In this document: positions 35,911-48,300 of the stretch, in pieces | Layout of the letters: each line of letters opens with the position of its first letter | Numbering within the stretch: position 1 is the first letter of the stretch | Assembly: GCA_033782935.1 (NCBI GenBank) | Contig: JAWQEG010002505.1 | Coordinates: forward strand, 50,081 to 114,080 | DNA from: Petrolisthes cinctipes | Lineage: Eukaryota > Arthropoda > Malacostraca > Decapoda > Porcellanidae | Reading direction: 5' to 3' | DNA length: 64,000 bases | Made by a program: the position numbers and the translations under genes | Notes under the pieces: model-generated | The model's input: the letters and a program-made list of their open reading frames with translations, nothing else | Database searches by the model: none | What the model was told of the DNA's origin: nothing

Positions 35911-36732
35911 CACACCTTCTCACTTTATGCATACATATGCACATATGCATACACTTTGGTCGATGACTCTCTATTTACACAAATCAGATCCATCTTTCAC
36001 GTAATTAACATGAGAAGAAAAGCAATTTTTTAAGGGAAGTAATATTTTAGCCTGTACATTAGCGGGCATTCACCTCAGATATTAATTCAATTGCGAGATG
36101 TCTGAATAATTTGTATTATTTTTATATATTTCTAGAACTTCCTTATGTAGTCAGTGCACAGTTCAGTCGTTGTTGGAAATGTTAGCCGGTTCTCAAAATA
36201 TTTCGGACACACATTGCTACTCGGTGCACAAATACACCAGTACATAATTTGAGGCCAATGTAGAAGGCCACTGATTCCTCCAAACTATCCAGCAAACAAA
36301 GATGCCTAACTCGCATACTGAGGTGCAGCTTGTTCGTTTACTGGCAGAGTTTGAACGATTGACTGATTGATTGAATTTATGCGCCGCAACAGTGAGGTCA
36401 CATATCGCCAGAAGAAGGTGATAGAGAGGTGAGACAGCAAACAGGAAGAAAATAGAAGGAAAAGAGGCATAGTTTAAAAAATGAAAGGGAATGTTTGGGG
36501 CCGAAGGGGCACCCAAACCCTTAAAATATTGCCCACATAATTACAGGCAATACCCCCCTAACGGGGGCAGAGTTAGGACGAACGTGTATCATGCAAGCAA
36601 CGACCCTCTAACTTGCTGATCGAAGACTTCTGGATTTTATACTTTTGCTGCTTTGAATTATTGGTTTGAGTGAAATGCATCATTCAACTCCTCCGCTGCA
36701 GCTGTGGGGCCTAAAACACCTGTGGAAGAGGG
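35911..36732. other. Non-coding spacer upstream of the CUB gene
   Basis: No gene is recognised. About 36260-36360 shows a weak match to the MITE arm (ATTCCTCCAAACTATCCAGCA). 36480-36640 contains a C/G-rich stretch (GGGGCCGAAGGGGCACCC) and a tRNA-like fragment could not be confirmed. Confidence 0.35.
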
Positions 36733-36740
36733 TATATAAA
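36733..36740 (+). promoter_or_regulatory. Putative TATA box and 5' UTR exon of the CUB gene
   Basis: TATATAAA lies in a locally GC-richer stretch, about 30 bp before GGTTAACTCCACACAGCC, a plausible start region. A 5' splice site candidate (GGATCAG|GTGCAG, near 36825) and an acceptor (TTCTTTAG, near 37340) 15 bp before the ATG would define a 5' UTR intron. This is an inference; the pseudogene copy lacks the whole stretch. Confidence 0.4.
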
Positions 36741-36944
36741 GACGCCAGGGTTAGGTCGTGGTGCAGGTTAACTCCACACAGCCAACACCCAGGCTCATCG
36801 ACGGTCTACCCTTCTTGGATCAGGTGCAGTTACTCTCCTTGTAGCCTCCCCCCCCCCTACTTCATACCTCTTAAATTAACACGGCATGAATATAGCATAA
36901 ACATTTACACAATATATGAGTAAACTAAAATTTTCACATCCTTT

Positions 36945-37260
36945 CACTGCATTGTTCACATCTCTTCATTAGTTTGTTCACATCCCATTACTGTTTTGTT
37001 CACCTATTGTTTACTGTTTTGTTCACCTGTTGTTCACTGTATTGTTCACATCCCTTCATTGTTTTGTTCACATCCCATCACTGTATTGTTCACCTATTGT
37101 TCACATCCCTTTACTGTATTGTTCGCCTATTGTTCACTGTATTGTTCACATCCCTTCATTGTCTTGTTCACCTATTGTTCACTGTATTGTTCACATCCGA
37201 TCATTGGTTTGATCACATCCTTTTACTGTATTGTTCACATCCCTTCACTGTATTGTTAAC
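36945..37260. repeat. TTGTTCAC minisatellite upstream of the intact CUB gene
   Basis: Degenerate 18-24-bp units as at 29895-30205. Under the model above it lies within the 5' UTR intron. Confidence 0.85.
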
Positions 37261-37354
37261 ATTATTTCAATATTCATTAATGATACTGATTCATATTTAG
37301 AGATTCAACTCACTTGAATTAATAAGCGTGTTGTTCTTTAGTTCACAACGCAGG

Positions 37355-38354
37355 ATGCTGAAGGTAGTGATAGCAGTGGGCCTTCTTGGGGTACTGGTGT
37401 TAGCAGACCCCCCTCTAGATCTCATGGCTGCTAATACAACAATTAACATGCAAATTGGTGAGAGAATAACCATCGAGTCACCGGATTATGGAATCTCAGA
37501 ATACCCAGATTACCATTGGTAAGAAATAGACAGCAATGTGGATCTCAAAATGATATGAATATTGTGATTGAGCTAAGAAGGAGAACCATGTGTGAATGTA
37601 TCATATTCTTCCTTGTTAAACAATTCCATAACGAAATCATAAATCACTAGTATATTGTGTATTTTGCTTGTTCTGTGCATTACATACAGCTTCTGTTGTA
37701 TCATAACGAAATATGATGATTTCAAACTGATACCTTTAAATTTGACGCAAAGTTTAACGCACTTTTATCAATGAAACATGATATAAAAAAGCAAATTTTA
37801 ACCGATTTAGCAGTTATTCGCCATATTCCAGGACAAGAATACTAAACCATTGTTTTTACAGGTCTGATTGGACCGTGTATTGCGGACCTCAAGAGAGTAC
37901 CGAACTGATATTTAGTATGGACTCTCAAAGATTGGAGGAACGAAATGAAGGAAATGGTGAATGTTACGATAGTCTATCGTTGCTAGATGCTACCACATAT
38001 ATAGAGTAAGGAAAATGTTGTTAATTTTAAGCCAATTGATTTATTATGTTATTATTTATCTGGGTTTAAAGTGCACTACAAGTAAATATATCATGATGGA
38101 ATATTTTATGATTATTTTCCACTGTCAATCTGTCTGTTTGTCCCTCTGTCACACACACACACACATAGAACTTGTTTTCTTACAATTGCAGGACATGTGT
38201 GCATGAAAACTTCCACGGTTACATCACTGCTGACGGTTATGCCTACATTCTCTTCACAACCGACTTAAACATCACATACGAAGGGTTCAGATATCATGTG
38301 TGGTGCCGAATTAAATGCATCGAAGAAGCTACAATTGAACCAACGTGTGATTAG
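37355..38354 (+). CDS. Small secreted single-CUB-domain protein, three coding exons
   Basis: Exons 37355-37518, 37862-38005 and 38192-38354 join at GT/AG sites in phase 2 both times, giving 156 residues. Residues 1-17 (MLKVVIAVGLLGVLVLA) are a signal peptide, so the product should be secreted. The rest forms one CUB-like domain: IESPDYGISEYPDYH at the start, Cys62, Cys89 and Cys105 (GECYDSL ... ETC, the usual second disulfide), then GYAYILFTTD and EGFRYHVWC at Cys141, with Cys145 and Cys155 in a short tail. NTT and NIT are possible N-glycosylation sites. CUB domains bind proteins or glycans in extracellular processes; the specific role is unknown. ATG 37355 is the first in frame; upstream only non-ATG codons extend the frame. 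AATAAA is at 38692-38697. Confidence 0.8.
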
Positions 38355-40160
38355 CAGACGGCGACTTTTGATTCTTCGTTCTATCCTGACTGATCTAGTG
38401 AATGTAATTGACCTAAACCGTTCTAGAGAATAGAGTTTGATTTGGTCGACACCAACTGAGAAATACATATAATCAAGTGTAATTCAGATTAAATAATATG
38501 AGGGATACAAGTTCTAGAACGGTTCTTCGATATAGTTCCATAATGATGGCAAGTTCACATCTCATTTATAATATAATAACACTTATAACCTCTCTTCTAT
38601 TTCAAGCTGTTTGTTTATCTAGCTCTCTCTCTCATAATTAATTGGTGAGTGAGTATAGGGTCCTGCTTGCCTTATTATATTCAAGATCATTAATAAATTG
38701 AGGTGGTGTTAGTGATGGTTGGTGTGGTCAGGTACCGGTATACGATGACTCCGTAGGGTCATCAGACCGTAACTACTGCTTCATCATCAACACCACCACG
38801 GATATTCATAAGCACCTACTAACTCCTCTTGTCTCTTACGTATATACATATATACTTACTTACATACCTAGGCTCCCTACATACGCACAAATCACCACTC
38901 GGGAAAACACACACAATATGGCTGTTACATAAGGAAAGAATTTTACTTGAAGGATGAGATTATGTATAATTGTGTCCCCAGAAAAAATATCAACAATGAT
39001 ATTCACACGTATAATTATCTCATCCACAGTAGTAGCCAATACGTGTTTCCTATGGAGTTATGTACAATACTGTTATAGGTAAGTGAAACAGGCACACTTA
39101 ATTAAACAGGGCCTCTTATCAAGCATATAGAATAGGACTCATCACATCTACATACACACATACAGACACACAACGTTTCATCCTATTCTATTGTCAGTGA
39201 CGGGCACTGTTTCACGTGTGTCGGTTTCATATGTCCTCAACTGTATTTATGTATGTATTCATGTAGCCTAAATAACTATGCAAGTCAATAAGAATGCATG
39301 CATGAATGAAAATATGTTATATGTATGCTTAAGTGACCCTGTGATGTAGTCAGAAATGAGTCCTTTATATACTGCCATGAAACACCACCTATATTATGGA
39401 AGGAGCATATTTCATAGCATAGATAGGAGGAATTAGAAGCCTTCAATTCTCATACACGATTACCGGGTCCTTAAGGTGAGAGACAATTAGATTACAGTTT
39501 TCTTTTCTGCACATTTATAATAAGAATGACTTTGGCAATGTTTGATTTGACTGAATAAGACTGATCCTAATAAAATGATTCAATATTAGTTAGCACTCAC
39601 CCTAATAAAAATTTTCAGTATTAGTTAATAATTTTTAACACTGACCCTATTCAAATTATTCATTATGAGTTAGTTCTTAGTAAGCACTGACCCTAATTAG
39701 ATGTTTCAGCATGAGTTAGTTCTTAGTAAGCTCTGACCCAAATAAGATGCTTCAATATGAGTTAGTTCTTAGTAAGCTCTGACCCTAATAAGATGTTTCA
39801 GTATTAATTAGTTCTTCAATATGAGTTAGTTCTTAGTTAGCACTTAGTTAAGGGCGCAGTATAGTATTGGTAAATCTGGAGCTACTGATTCTTCCAAACT
39901 ATTCCCAGCAACAACAGACCATAATTATTTTTGGTACACTAATCCTGATTCCTGGCATACTGTGGAGGAATGAAGATGCTCCAATGAACCAAAAGTATAC
40001 TATTTCCTAAATGCTTAACATTGACACTAATAAAATGACTCTACATTAGTTAATTAATTATTAGCACTCATACTAATAAAGTTATTCTGTATTTGTTAGC
40101 ACTGACCCTAATAAAATGATTCTGTATTAGTTAGCACTGACCCTAATAAAGTTTTGCTGC
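38355..40160. repeat. CUB-downstream duplicated DNA
   Basis: No gene. Collinear with 31327-33061, with small indels and one extra CTGACCCTAATTAGATG unit near 39690-39720. Confidence 0.75.
39852..40007. mobile_element. TTAA-type MITE
   Basis: 156 bp, left flank TTAA at 39848-39851. Paralogue of 32761-32916 and, inverted, of 52205-52359. Confidence 0.7.
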
Positions 40161-40361
40161 AGCATAAGTTTATATATTATTTTCCTACTGATGATATTAT
40201 GGAGTTTTACTCTGATTGTTGTGCTACTTATTCCTCCAAACTTTGTGTCACGAAACAGATCTCTTCCTTGTAATTATATGGAGGTCGACTGTTTTCCCTC
40301 ATTGTTTGGAAGCAATATCTCCCCAGTTCACCTACAATTGATTATTCAACTAAACTAGATA

Positions 40362-40475
40362 TAAACGCGAGAGATCCCGGGTTCGATTCCTGTTTCAGTG
40401 GAATTGTTGGACAATTTTCCCAGCCCCCCTATGTCCCTGTTCACCTAACAGTAAGTAGATACCCGGCTGGCCTCC
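40362..40475 (+). mobile_element. tRNA-derived SINE fragment
   Basis: The B box GGTTCGATTCC at 40380-40390 follows GAGATCCC, and CCCTGTTCACCTAACAGTAA with TAGATACCCGG follows about 60 bp later, a pattern I recognise from decapod tRNA-derived SINEs. The A box is missing, so the 5' end is truncated. Confidence 0.6.
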
Positions 40476-40479
40476 GTGG

Positions 40480-40852
40480 ATGCTACCAACACCTGATGTG
40501 AGATTCACATCTACTTCCAAGTCGGAACTGCCTTCTCTACAGCGGCAGTTGGCTCCGGAACACATAGAAACAGTGACGTCCTCCATCACAGATCCATACT
40601 GCCTCTACACTGATGGCTCATTGCAAGTGGATGGTACAGCATGTTGTGCCGTTTTCTCACCTGACATGGAGTCACCTCCAGGGGGCTGGGTTGGCCGTCG
40701 TCTCTGTAACCACTCTACCTCAACATTGTGTGAACTGTATGCCATTCTGGATGCTGTTAGTCTTGTTTGTCAGCGTGGAGTGAATGCTGCCATTTTTTGT
40801 GACTCCAAACCTGCCCTTCATTCCCTCTCTACTGTTATCCAGCAGATTTTAT
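40480..40852 (+). pseudogene. LINE RNase H fragment
   Basis: Open for about 124 codons: CLYTDGSLQVDG, STLCELYAILDAV, AIFCDSKPALHSLS, the first three RNase H acidic motifs. The fragment stops where Gyp-B copy 2 begins (ILSFF junction), so the rest of the domain is lost. It is of the I/R1 type, with RNase H after RT. Confidence 0.7.
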
Positions 40853-40854
40853 CG

Positions 40855-42130
40855 TTTTTTTATCGAGCTGACTCTTTTTCTTGAGCCTTTTGGACCTGCG
40901 TTGGGTCTTGGGGGCAGTTAAGGACTCTGTTTCCGGGTCCGTGCAAAACACAGGGGTCTCAGGGATATGGGGGAGAGGGTCAACACCAGGGGGATTCACT
41001 GGGCGGAGGAAGCGACGGTTCCTCCAATACACTCGACTACTGGGTAGATGAATCTCATGATCCCTGGACTTGCCATGGCTCACAACGACCCCAACCTTGT
41101 ACCTGTGGTGAAAAGTCGGGTCTTGAATTCGCATTGTGCTGCCGACTCTCAACCTGGGAAGGGGGTGTGCATGCCGGTCTTATTGTGTCTGTACCAGCCC
41201 TGCACGGGCTGCTGCACGGCGGTCACAGTCCTTGGTCTTGGCTTGCCACACTGCTGCGAAGGACTGGGGGTGAGCAGGGACACAAGACTGTAGTGGGTGA
41301 CCATACAGGATTTGTGCTGGGGAGCGACCAGTGAAGTTCGGGGTGTTACGGAGCTCCAGCAGTCCTTGATCAAAATCCTCACAGTCAATGTTACCTGTAG
41401 GAGCCGTCTTCATGATGAGGTACTTGGACTTGACGGCAGCCTCGGCATGACCGTTGGACTGTGGGTAATGTGGGAAGGAGACCAGGTGATTGACTCCTCA
41501 TCATTCTATGAAGTCCCAGAACTCACTGCTGGTAAACTGTGGGCCCCCATCCGTACGGTGTCTGAGGGGCATACCAACTTCCCTGAAGTAGCGACAGAAG
41601 ATCCTGATGGTGTTGTGGGCAGTGGTATCACCTTTGCAGGGGACGACAACGGGCCAACCTGAGAGTCGGTCAGTGACAACAAGGAAGGATTTCCCTGCTA
41701 CAGCGAAGAAGTCTGCTGATACGGACTCAAAGGGCCTCGTTGGAATGTCGTCGTTGACCAGGGGTTCCTGCTGTTGACTTGGCTGTAGGACCTTACATGG
41801 CTCACAGGCTTGGACTGTGCTGGTAATGTCTGCGTTGATCCCAGGCCAGAAGACAGCTTGTCGTGCCCGGCGCTTGGTGGCTTCCACACCTCGGTGACTG
41901 TCGTGGAGGCGAGCCAACATGCGGCAGCGGAGGGCTTCAGGAACCACAACTCTTACTCCATAGAGGACGAGCCCACCATCCGTTCACAGGTGATCGCGGA
42001 GCTTCCAAAAGGGGAGTAACAAGTTGTGTAGGTCATGGCGGTTGCTTAGGAAACCTGAGGTGACACACTCATGCAGGCGGATGTACTCAGGGTCCGCTCT
42101 GGTTGCATCTCGAAGTTCCTGGAGGTGGAT
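40855..42130 (-). pseudogene. Gyp-B copy 2 integrase, degenerate
   Basis: Contains LARLHDSHRGVEATKRRARQ, CEPCKVLQPSQQ, VTDRLSGWPVVVP and RTDGGPQFTSSEF, then frames shift to RVGSTMRIQDPTFH and the tail RRSKRLKKKSQLD. A stop follows FWDFIE (41501). Homologous to 23640-24790 in copy 1. Confidence 0.8.
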
Positions 42131-42429
42131 CTTCATTGGCTTGAGTGGGACCATTTTGAGGTTTTCCTTGGAAATCAGTACATCCTAGAACTCATCGAGA
42201 TTGTAGTTCTTGGCCTGTGAGGGTGAGATAGTGGCTGTGAATGGCAACTCCTTACACCTGTTGACATGTTTCACATGTGCAATAGGTTTGGGGAACTATG
42301 TTGAGATGATGGCCAACTCCTGACAGTGGCTGTCAGGGGTTTGTGGGCATTACAAAGCGGGTAATAATAATTGTTTAGTGATACCCTCCCTTCTCTCATA
42401 CAGCCTATACCACAGCCCATCGTATTTCA

Positions 42430-43286
42430 TCAACTTACTTTTACCTTTCCCATTCGTATTGCGACGCAGGAGACCCTGTATTCCTCCATCACCTTCCTGT
42501 TCTTTAAGGGTCCTGTTCCTGCAACAGACACCTTCAACGATCTCCTCGAACGTCGTTCATTCCTTCTCTGTCCTCTCGTCACCACTGCTCCCAAGTCCTC
42601 AGTTGTAATAGTCATGTCGTCGAACTCTCCATTATGCCGATTCACCTCTCCAGACTCCGTAGTCATTGCTTCGTCCTCGCCGTCTTGATTCAGTTCCTTC
42701 CCTGACCCTTTCCGAGCTGATGAAGCACGCCTTTTTCAACCTCTAAAGCTGTCGTTCCTCTCGTTCCTGGAACGTTCCCGATAATCAGATCGCAAATGGG
42801 GCTCTCCATACATGTTGCTTCTACCTCTCCGACGTAGTATGGAGTATTCACATAAATCTTGGCCACTGAGAATATTCTTGCTGTGCGATCAACTAGTAAA
42901 CATCGTTTCATCCCACCAGTCTTCTGTTCCGGTCGGACGAATTCTTCTTTAACCACTACTCCCGTACAACCTGTGTCACGTAATACCCTGACTCGATGAT
43001 TCTCTATGAAACCATCACATGTAACGAGTCCTTCCCCCGTCGATCCTGCTCCGATTACTAATGGTACTTGTTCGCCTGAAGGCAGTGTCACCATAAGAGA
43101 AGAGGTTTCACGTTTATGTTTAGATTTGTTCTTCACCCACCAAAACGAACCACCATGAGCTGCAACGTATTGTTCTGTTAATTTTATCATTTCCTTCAAT
43201 CTCTCAGGAGTCCTTTCTTTCAAAAACAACCTGATATCTACTTTGCATTTCCTCAAGAAATTTTCCCTTAGCATTAAGTCACACAC
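42430..43286 (-). pseudogene. gag C-terminus and protease of the deleted LTR element
   Basis: Frame 43286-42690 has capsid end RENFLRKCKVDIRLFLKER and protease VLRDTGCTGVVVKEEFV (DTG active site), then DLIIGNVPG. A frameshift near 42730 moves into the frame holding AVVTRGQRRNERRS, the linker usually found before RT. Nothing of RT remains. Confidence 0.75.
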
Positions 43287-43308
43287 TGAGTCATGATTTT
43301 TTTCTGTT

Positions 43309-43899
43309 TTAGCTAAAGCTAACCACTGATAAAAAATAATGACACATTCTTGCTGAAAACTGTGCTACGGTTTCATCCTTTTCAGGACACTCGTCTCGAA
43401 ACCGCAACCGATATCCTTCTTCAGTCAACTGATAACGTTGCAAAATTGCCACTTTCACTGTATTGTAATCCTTAGCATCGTCAATAGTAAGAGAAACATA
43501 TGCCTGTAACGCCTTACCCATCAATAATGGGCTGAATAAATTTTCCCATTCCTCCTTTGGCCACTGATTCGCTGTAGCAAAACGCTCGAATCGGTCTAGG
43601 TATACATCTACAGTGTCTAGTGATTCGTCATACTTGGGTAGCTTGGGTTTAGTTGCTACTATGGCCAGCGCGTTTCCAGTAGCTTGTACTATATCCAGCT
43701 TTGCTTTTTCTATTTGTAGTTTCACTTTTAACATTCGTTCTTCATCTTCGCGTCTTGACTTGTCTTCTTCCCGTAGCTCAATCCGTCGCTGTCTTTCTTG
43801 GTTATGTAGCTCTGACACGAACTGTTTTAGCTCGTCACCAGTATACCCGAGATTCTGACCCAACTCGGCGTAGTCTTTTAACAGCTGGTATTCTGACAT
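43309..43899 (-). pseudogene. gag N-terminal and capsid part of the deleted LTR element
   Basis: 196 codons from ATG 43899: MSEYQLLKDYAELGQ, a long charged coiled coil (about residues 30-75: RQRRIELREEDKSRREDEER), and capsid KLPKYDESLDTVDVYLDRFE, ... ALQAYVSLTIDDAKDY. The capsid resumes in another frame at 43286 (MCDLMLRENFLRKC), so a frameshift near 43290-43310 splits it. Confidence 0.75.
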
Positions 43900-44492
43900 T
43901 GTTCCTCACTCATACACTCTCAATATAAATTGTCAAAGCACTAGTCACTTCACTTCACTTCCCCAAATACACTGTTTGCAATATCCCGGGTCTGGGCACC
44001 AAAATGTCAGGGGTTGGTGGGCATTACAAAGCGGGTGTACGGGGTAGAAGTAAACACTGTGTTCCAGCCACCGGTTGTATTAACATATGTACAGTACAAT
44101 ATATACACAGTTCCACTATAATATCTCTCTCTGGTGTCGTTACTCTTGTCAGCTCGACACGAGCCAGGGTCTCTGGGTACGGAAGGGTCTCTTCCAGTGT
44201 TACCTCCATGCCGGCAGGTAGCTCTCTGCTGCCCACATCTGTTGGTCTCCATACATAATCTCGTATGAGATCTCGCAGACTCTAACTTTGCTTATTGTTC
44301 GCTTTCGAAGCAATTTCTTTTAGCAACACCTTAAATACATTAATTACCAATTATAAGAATATACATATAAATAATACTTTTAACCAGGGCAAAGTAACAT
44401 ACATAGTTGCATTAACAAATCTATACATCTTACACTTGCAAAGTGTAAAAAAGGTTGTTACCCTTATAAGTGACTATCCCAGTCGCCTGACA

Positions 44493-45371
44493 GTGGCCAT
44501 ATGACAAAAGTGGCGTTTGGGCATCTTCGTAGACTTGAACTGTGGCAGTGCAGGAACGCTTGCCAATGGAAAATCTTGCTTGAAATGTTCCCAAAGCAGG
44601 AGCCATTGAAGAACCGTCTGCAGTAAGGGTTGTCGTTGAAGGTGGGGGGCGTAAACTGCTGCTAGGGATCTGCAACATCTCCAGATGACCACGACCGATC
44701 ACTGTGATGTCTGCACCTGTGTCCGGTAGCATGTCGAGGTTTGCGGTGATGCTCCTGTAGGTGATACTCACAGTTGTCAATGTGGGGGTTTTCTTGGATG
44801 ACCCCATGCGTCGGCAATTCATGTTCTGTGATGATTTGCTGTGTGAGGAGGAGTCGCTGTCCTGCTTTGAATTGACCTGGGGCGCCCGCATCTTGGAGGA
44901 TCTGCAGCACCTGTCATTGTGTCCCACACGCTTGCAGGTGTTGCACTAGGCATTGTTTGCCTGGCACACAGGAGATCTTTGCCAGCGACCACGACGTCCA
45001 CAGTTGCTGCAGGTCTTGTCAGCGGCCGGACACTTACCCTTGTCATGCTCACGACCACAGTTTCTGCAGGTTGCAACTGGTGTTAAGGACTGTTGTAGTA
45101 CTGAAGACTGGTGTTTCTGCTTGTTCTTCTTGTAGGCTGATACGGCGTTTACTTGGGACGGTAGGGCGCGTATCGCTGATGTGATGCTCCTAGTGGCCTC
45201 ATACACACGGCAAGTGTTGACAATGTCTTGCAGGGATCGGGTGGTGTCATTGGTGAGCAGCTTCTGTACGAGCTCCTCATCACGGACACCCATCAGGATA
45301 ACCATCTTGAGTTGAGTTTCCTCGCAGGTTACAGACTTCCCTGGACATACGTCGATCTCTTCAGCGATGTG
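44493..45371 (-). pseudogene. Gyp-B copy 2 gag C-terminus and protease
   Basis: Zinc knuckles CRNCGREHDKGKC and CSNCGRRGRWQRSPVC (Trp/His position changed to Arg in the second), then LDMLPDTGADITVIGRGHLE (protease). Continues to VQVYEDAQTPLLSYGHCQ at the junction with the inserted LTR element. A frameshift lies between 44927 and 44946. Confidence 0.75.
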
Positions 45372-48300
45372 CAGGGCTTCCACGAGCCAATATTTTTTTA
45401 CCCCAACTCCTCCTCTTGAAACGCCCTAAAACTGGACAAATTACCCTAAATTTCACAATTCCACAATTTTACTGACATTTTACGAAACTATGGCCTTTCA
45501 ATTATCACAAGTGTTTAAGTGTACATAATTTATATCTGATCTATTGAATAACGAGGAATATGATAGTATTAGCTGAGGTAAACGATATATTTCACAGAGG
45601 TTATTGGTTTAAAAAAAAATCCTGCAAAACAATACAATTATTTTGATAACTGAACTCAATATAAAAATTGCTTTTCACATGACTAGTATATATTGTACAT
45701 TATAGTAAACTTCCACATACCCGTACCTTTAGGCCTTCGGATGCCAATATTGGAACTTAATTCACGCCTAGAAAAATATTTAATGATTATTTCAATATGG
45801 TTTACATTATGAAACAAAACTGTTGAACACATTAGTGTATGCCATGGTTCATATCCACATTCATCACTTCAATTTGTAATTGAAAACAAAATGTACACTT
45901 TTTTAGAATGCATAAATAAAGTCCATACATGAAGACACAATTGAACAACATTTAACTAAATATGTTTTTCTGTAAGTAGCATCACTCTTTAAAATAAATA
46001 TTATAAATTATGAACTAATTGTTCTCTAATTAGTGCCGGTTTAGTATATCTTAACTATCACTATCGCTTCCAAGTTTAACAAATTCATTCAAAACAATAT
46101 AAGAATAACATATGTGATAATATTATGTCAAAGAATTTATATTGGATGTTAAATATGTAGCCTATCTGTACTTTTCCCAGTAGGCTACTTATAAATTCCT
46201 TATATATTTCCAGGATTGAATAGAGATACTGATATGCTAGCCTTCATAAGTAGCCTAACTAGCCTACATTTTGTTGGTTTCACTACATGTTGCATTGCTC
46301 TTAACATTCCGAAGAGCTGCTATTAGTCTGTTATCTGTATCAAAGCTGTCTGCTGTTAGATTTGTATTCTTTAGATAATAAACCATGTGCATTAGTCCAC
46401 TAAGAGTTTCATTTTTTAAACTTGACCTTTGGCTAGTTTTAGTTAGGTTCAACTTACTAAAGAAGCGCTCTACAGGTGCAGTAGAGAATGGTAATGATAA
46501 AATTGTTGACATCACCACTTTTAGATTTGGGAAGCATGGGTTATTTGCAGCATTTGTTTGGTTACAAACAATATTCCAGTACTCAGTACATGTGAGCTGG
46601 CCGGAAAGTTCCTGCAGCAGATGGTGTTTTCTCCACTCATCATCTGTGAGGTTTTTGTCAGCAAATTTTGAGAGTTGAGAAATATCATCAAAGAGCTTAG
46701 ACAGAGAAGGTGGTTGAAGGATTGCAGCATTTCGGGGATCAAGGCACTGTAGAGATTTATGTATGGGATCATCAACATAAAATCTACTTTGTATCTGTTT
46801 CACAGACTCAATGAGGAATTGTCTACAGGTATGGTAAAATCTGGTCAGTTCTTCATCACTAGCACAACCACTAGCTTTAATTTCACTTACAGTTTCCATA
46901 GCTGATATACCTAAATATGTCTTCTCATCAGGAACCATACTTGCAGAGAACAAAGGATGATTTGGATGTAGTGCAGAGAGTTCACATCTTTTAACATAAG
47001 GCACACTCATGAAATCTGAACAAATGCTTCTGACAAGCATATTAACTTCTTGCTTGAGACAAAAAAAGTTAGGGGTTTCTGACTGAAACTGTGTATTGAA
47101 GCTATTGAACCTAGACAGATTATATGCTAGAAATTACATGTAAGCTAACGTAAATTTACTAGAAAGTTCCTGAACAATTGCATCATTACTGTTTGTTGGC
47201 TCAGAAAACGCCAAGTCTGTGAAATATAGCCTAAGTGCATTCCACTGTTCCAGAAACCGCTTCACACATGCTTCCAAAGACAGCCATCTTGTCTGCCCTG
47301 GTGCCAAGATTTTGTGCGGCTCCACCCCAACAAAATTTTGGAACTCCTTCAAAACATCCTGACGCTTTGAACTTAAGCTAAAATGAGTGAAAATGTCCCG
47401 ACAAAGATCTTCGAGAGATTTTGGGAGCTTAAGGCATGCATATGAAGCACATAGGTGAATGAGATGACAGGAACATTTTACTATGATAATATTAGGCAAT
47501 TCCTTTTTTAGTAGGGTTGCCACAGAGTGATTGTTGCCCATCATAACATTTGTGGTGTGTGAACAGAAAGATACTACATTCTCTAATGGAATTTGCTTTT
47601 CTATAAGACAGAGTTTTAAAGCTTCAAATAACCCACTTGCTGAGGAATCATGCACTTCTACAAGGTCAAGAAATTGGCTCTTAATTTGATGGTGTTCATA
47701 ATACTGTACAATTACACTCATCTGCTTTGTTGTACTTCGGTCTGTGGTTTCATCTATAATCACTGAAAACAATCTTTCTTTAAGTACGGCACACAAATCA
47801 TTCAGTAAGTGTTTACCAAATACCTGACGAATTATGTTGGATGTTCTTTGTTTACCTAGGCACACCCTCTTGAGGGCTTGCTGATCAGGGAACATGCATT
47901 TCAAGAGCAGAAGCAATGGTTCACATAAGGAAATGAACAGATAATGCTCTGATAAAAAAGCACAAATCTTTAATTCAATTTTTCGGGCTGATTTGTCTAA
48001 AGGATCATTGGCTAGAATAAAGGAAGTTAGAGATCTGTTTTGCTTTTGCTGCATAGAAAGGCTCTTGTGCCTTTGGCTTGACGCATGCCTCATTATTTCC
48101 GACTTACCACAAGAAATGTCAGTCATACAAATGGCACAAAAGGCTATGTCTTTTACATACGTTGACCTCCTTGACTTTTGTAACCACCCTATTTTTTAAA
48201 TTTCATAAAAAATGACAAGATTTTGACATTTTGTGGAGTTGGATTTTTCCTGGGCTCATAAACACCTTATTAAATTACAATTTTTCCATTACCCTAAAAT

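Larger units (their letters stand above)
42331..44492 (-). mobile_element. LTR retrotransposon with internal deletion
   Basis: Begins and ends TGTCAGG/CCTGACA, flanked by the duplication GTGGC (42326-42330 and 44493-44497). The 5' LTR is 44005-44492 (488 bp). The 3' LTR keeps only its last ~35 bp (42331-42364), so a deletion removed most of pol and of the 3' LTR. The primer-binding site reads TGGTGCCCAGACCCGGGAT on the minus strand (43983-44001), three bases from the LTR; its complement looks like a tRNA T-arm plus acceptor end with CCA. Confidence 0.85.

Noticed and set aside
40362..40475. tRNA gene
   Set aside because: A B box is present but there is no A box, acceptor stem or cloverleaf; better explained as a SINE. 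The same applies to 33802, 54175 and 63112.
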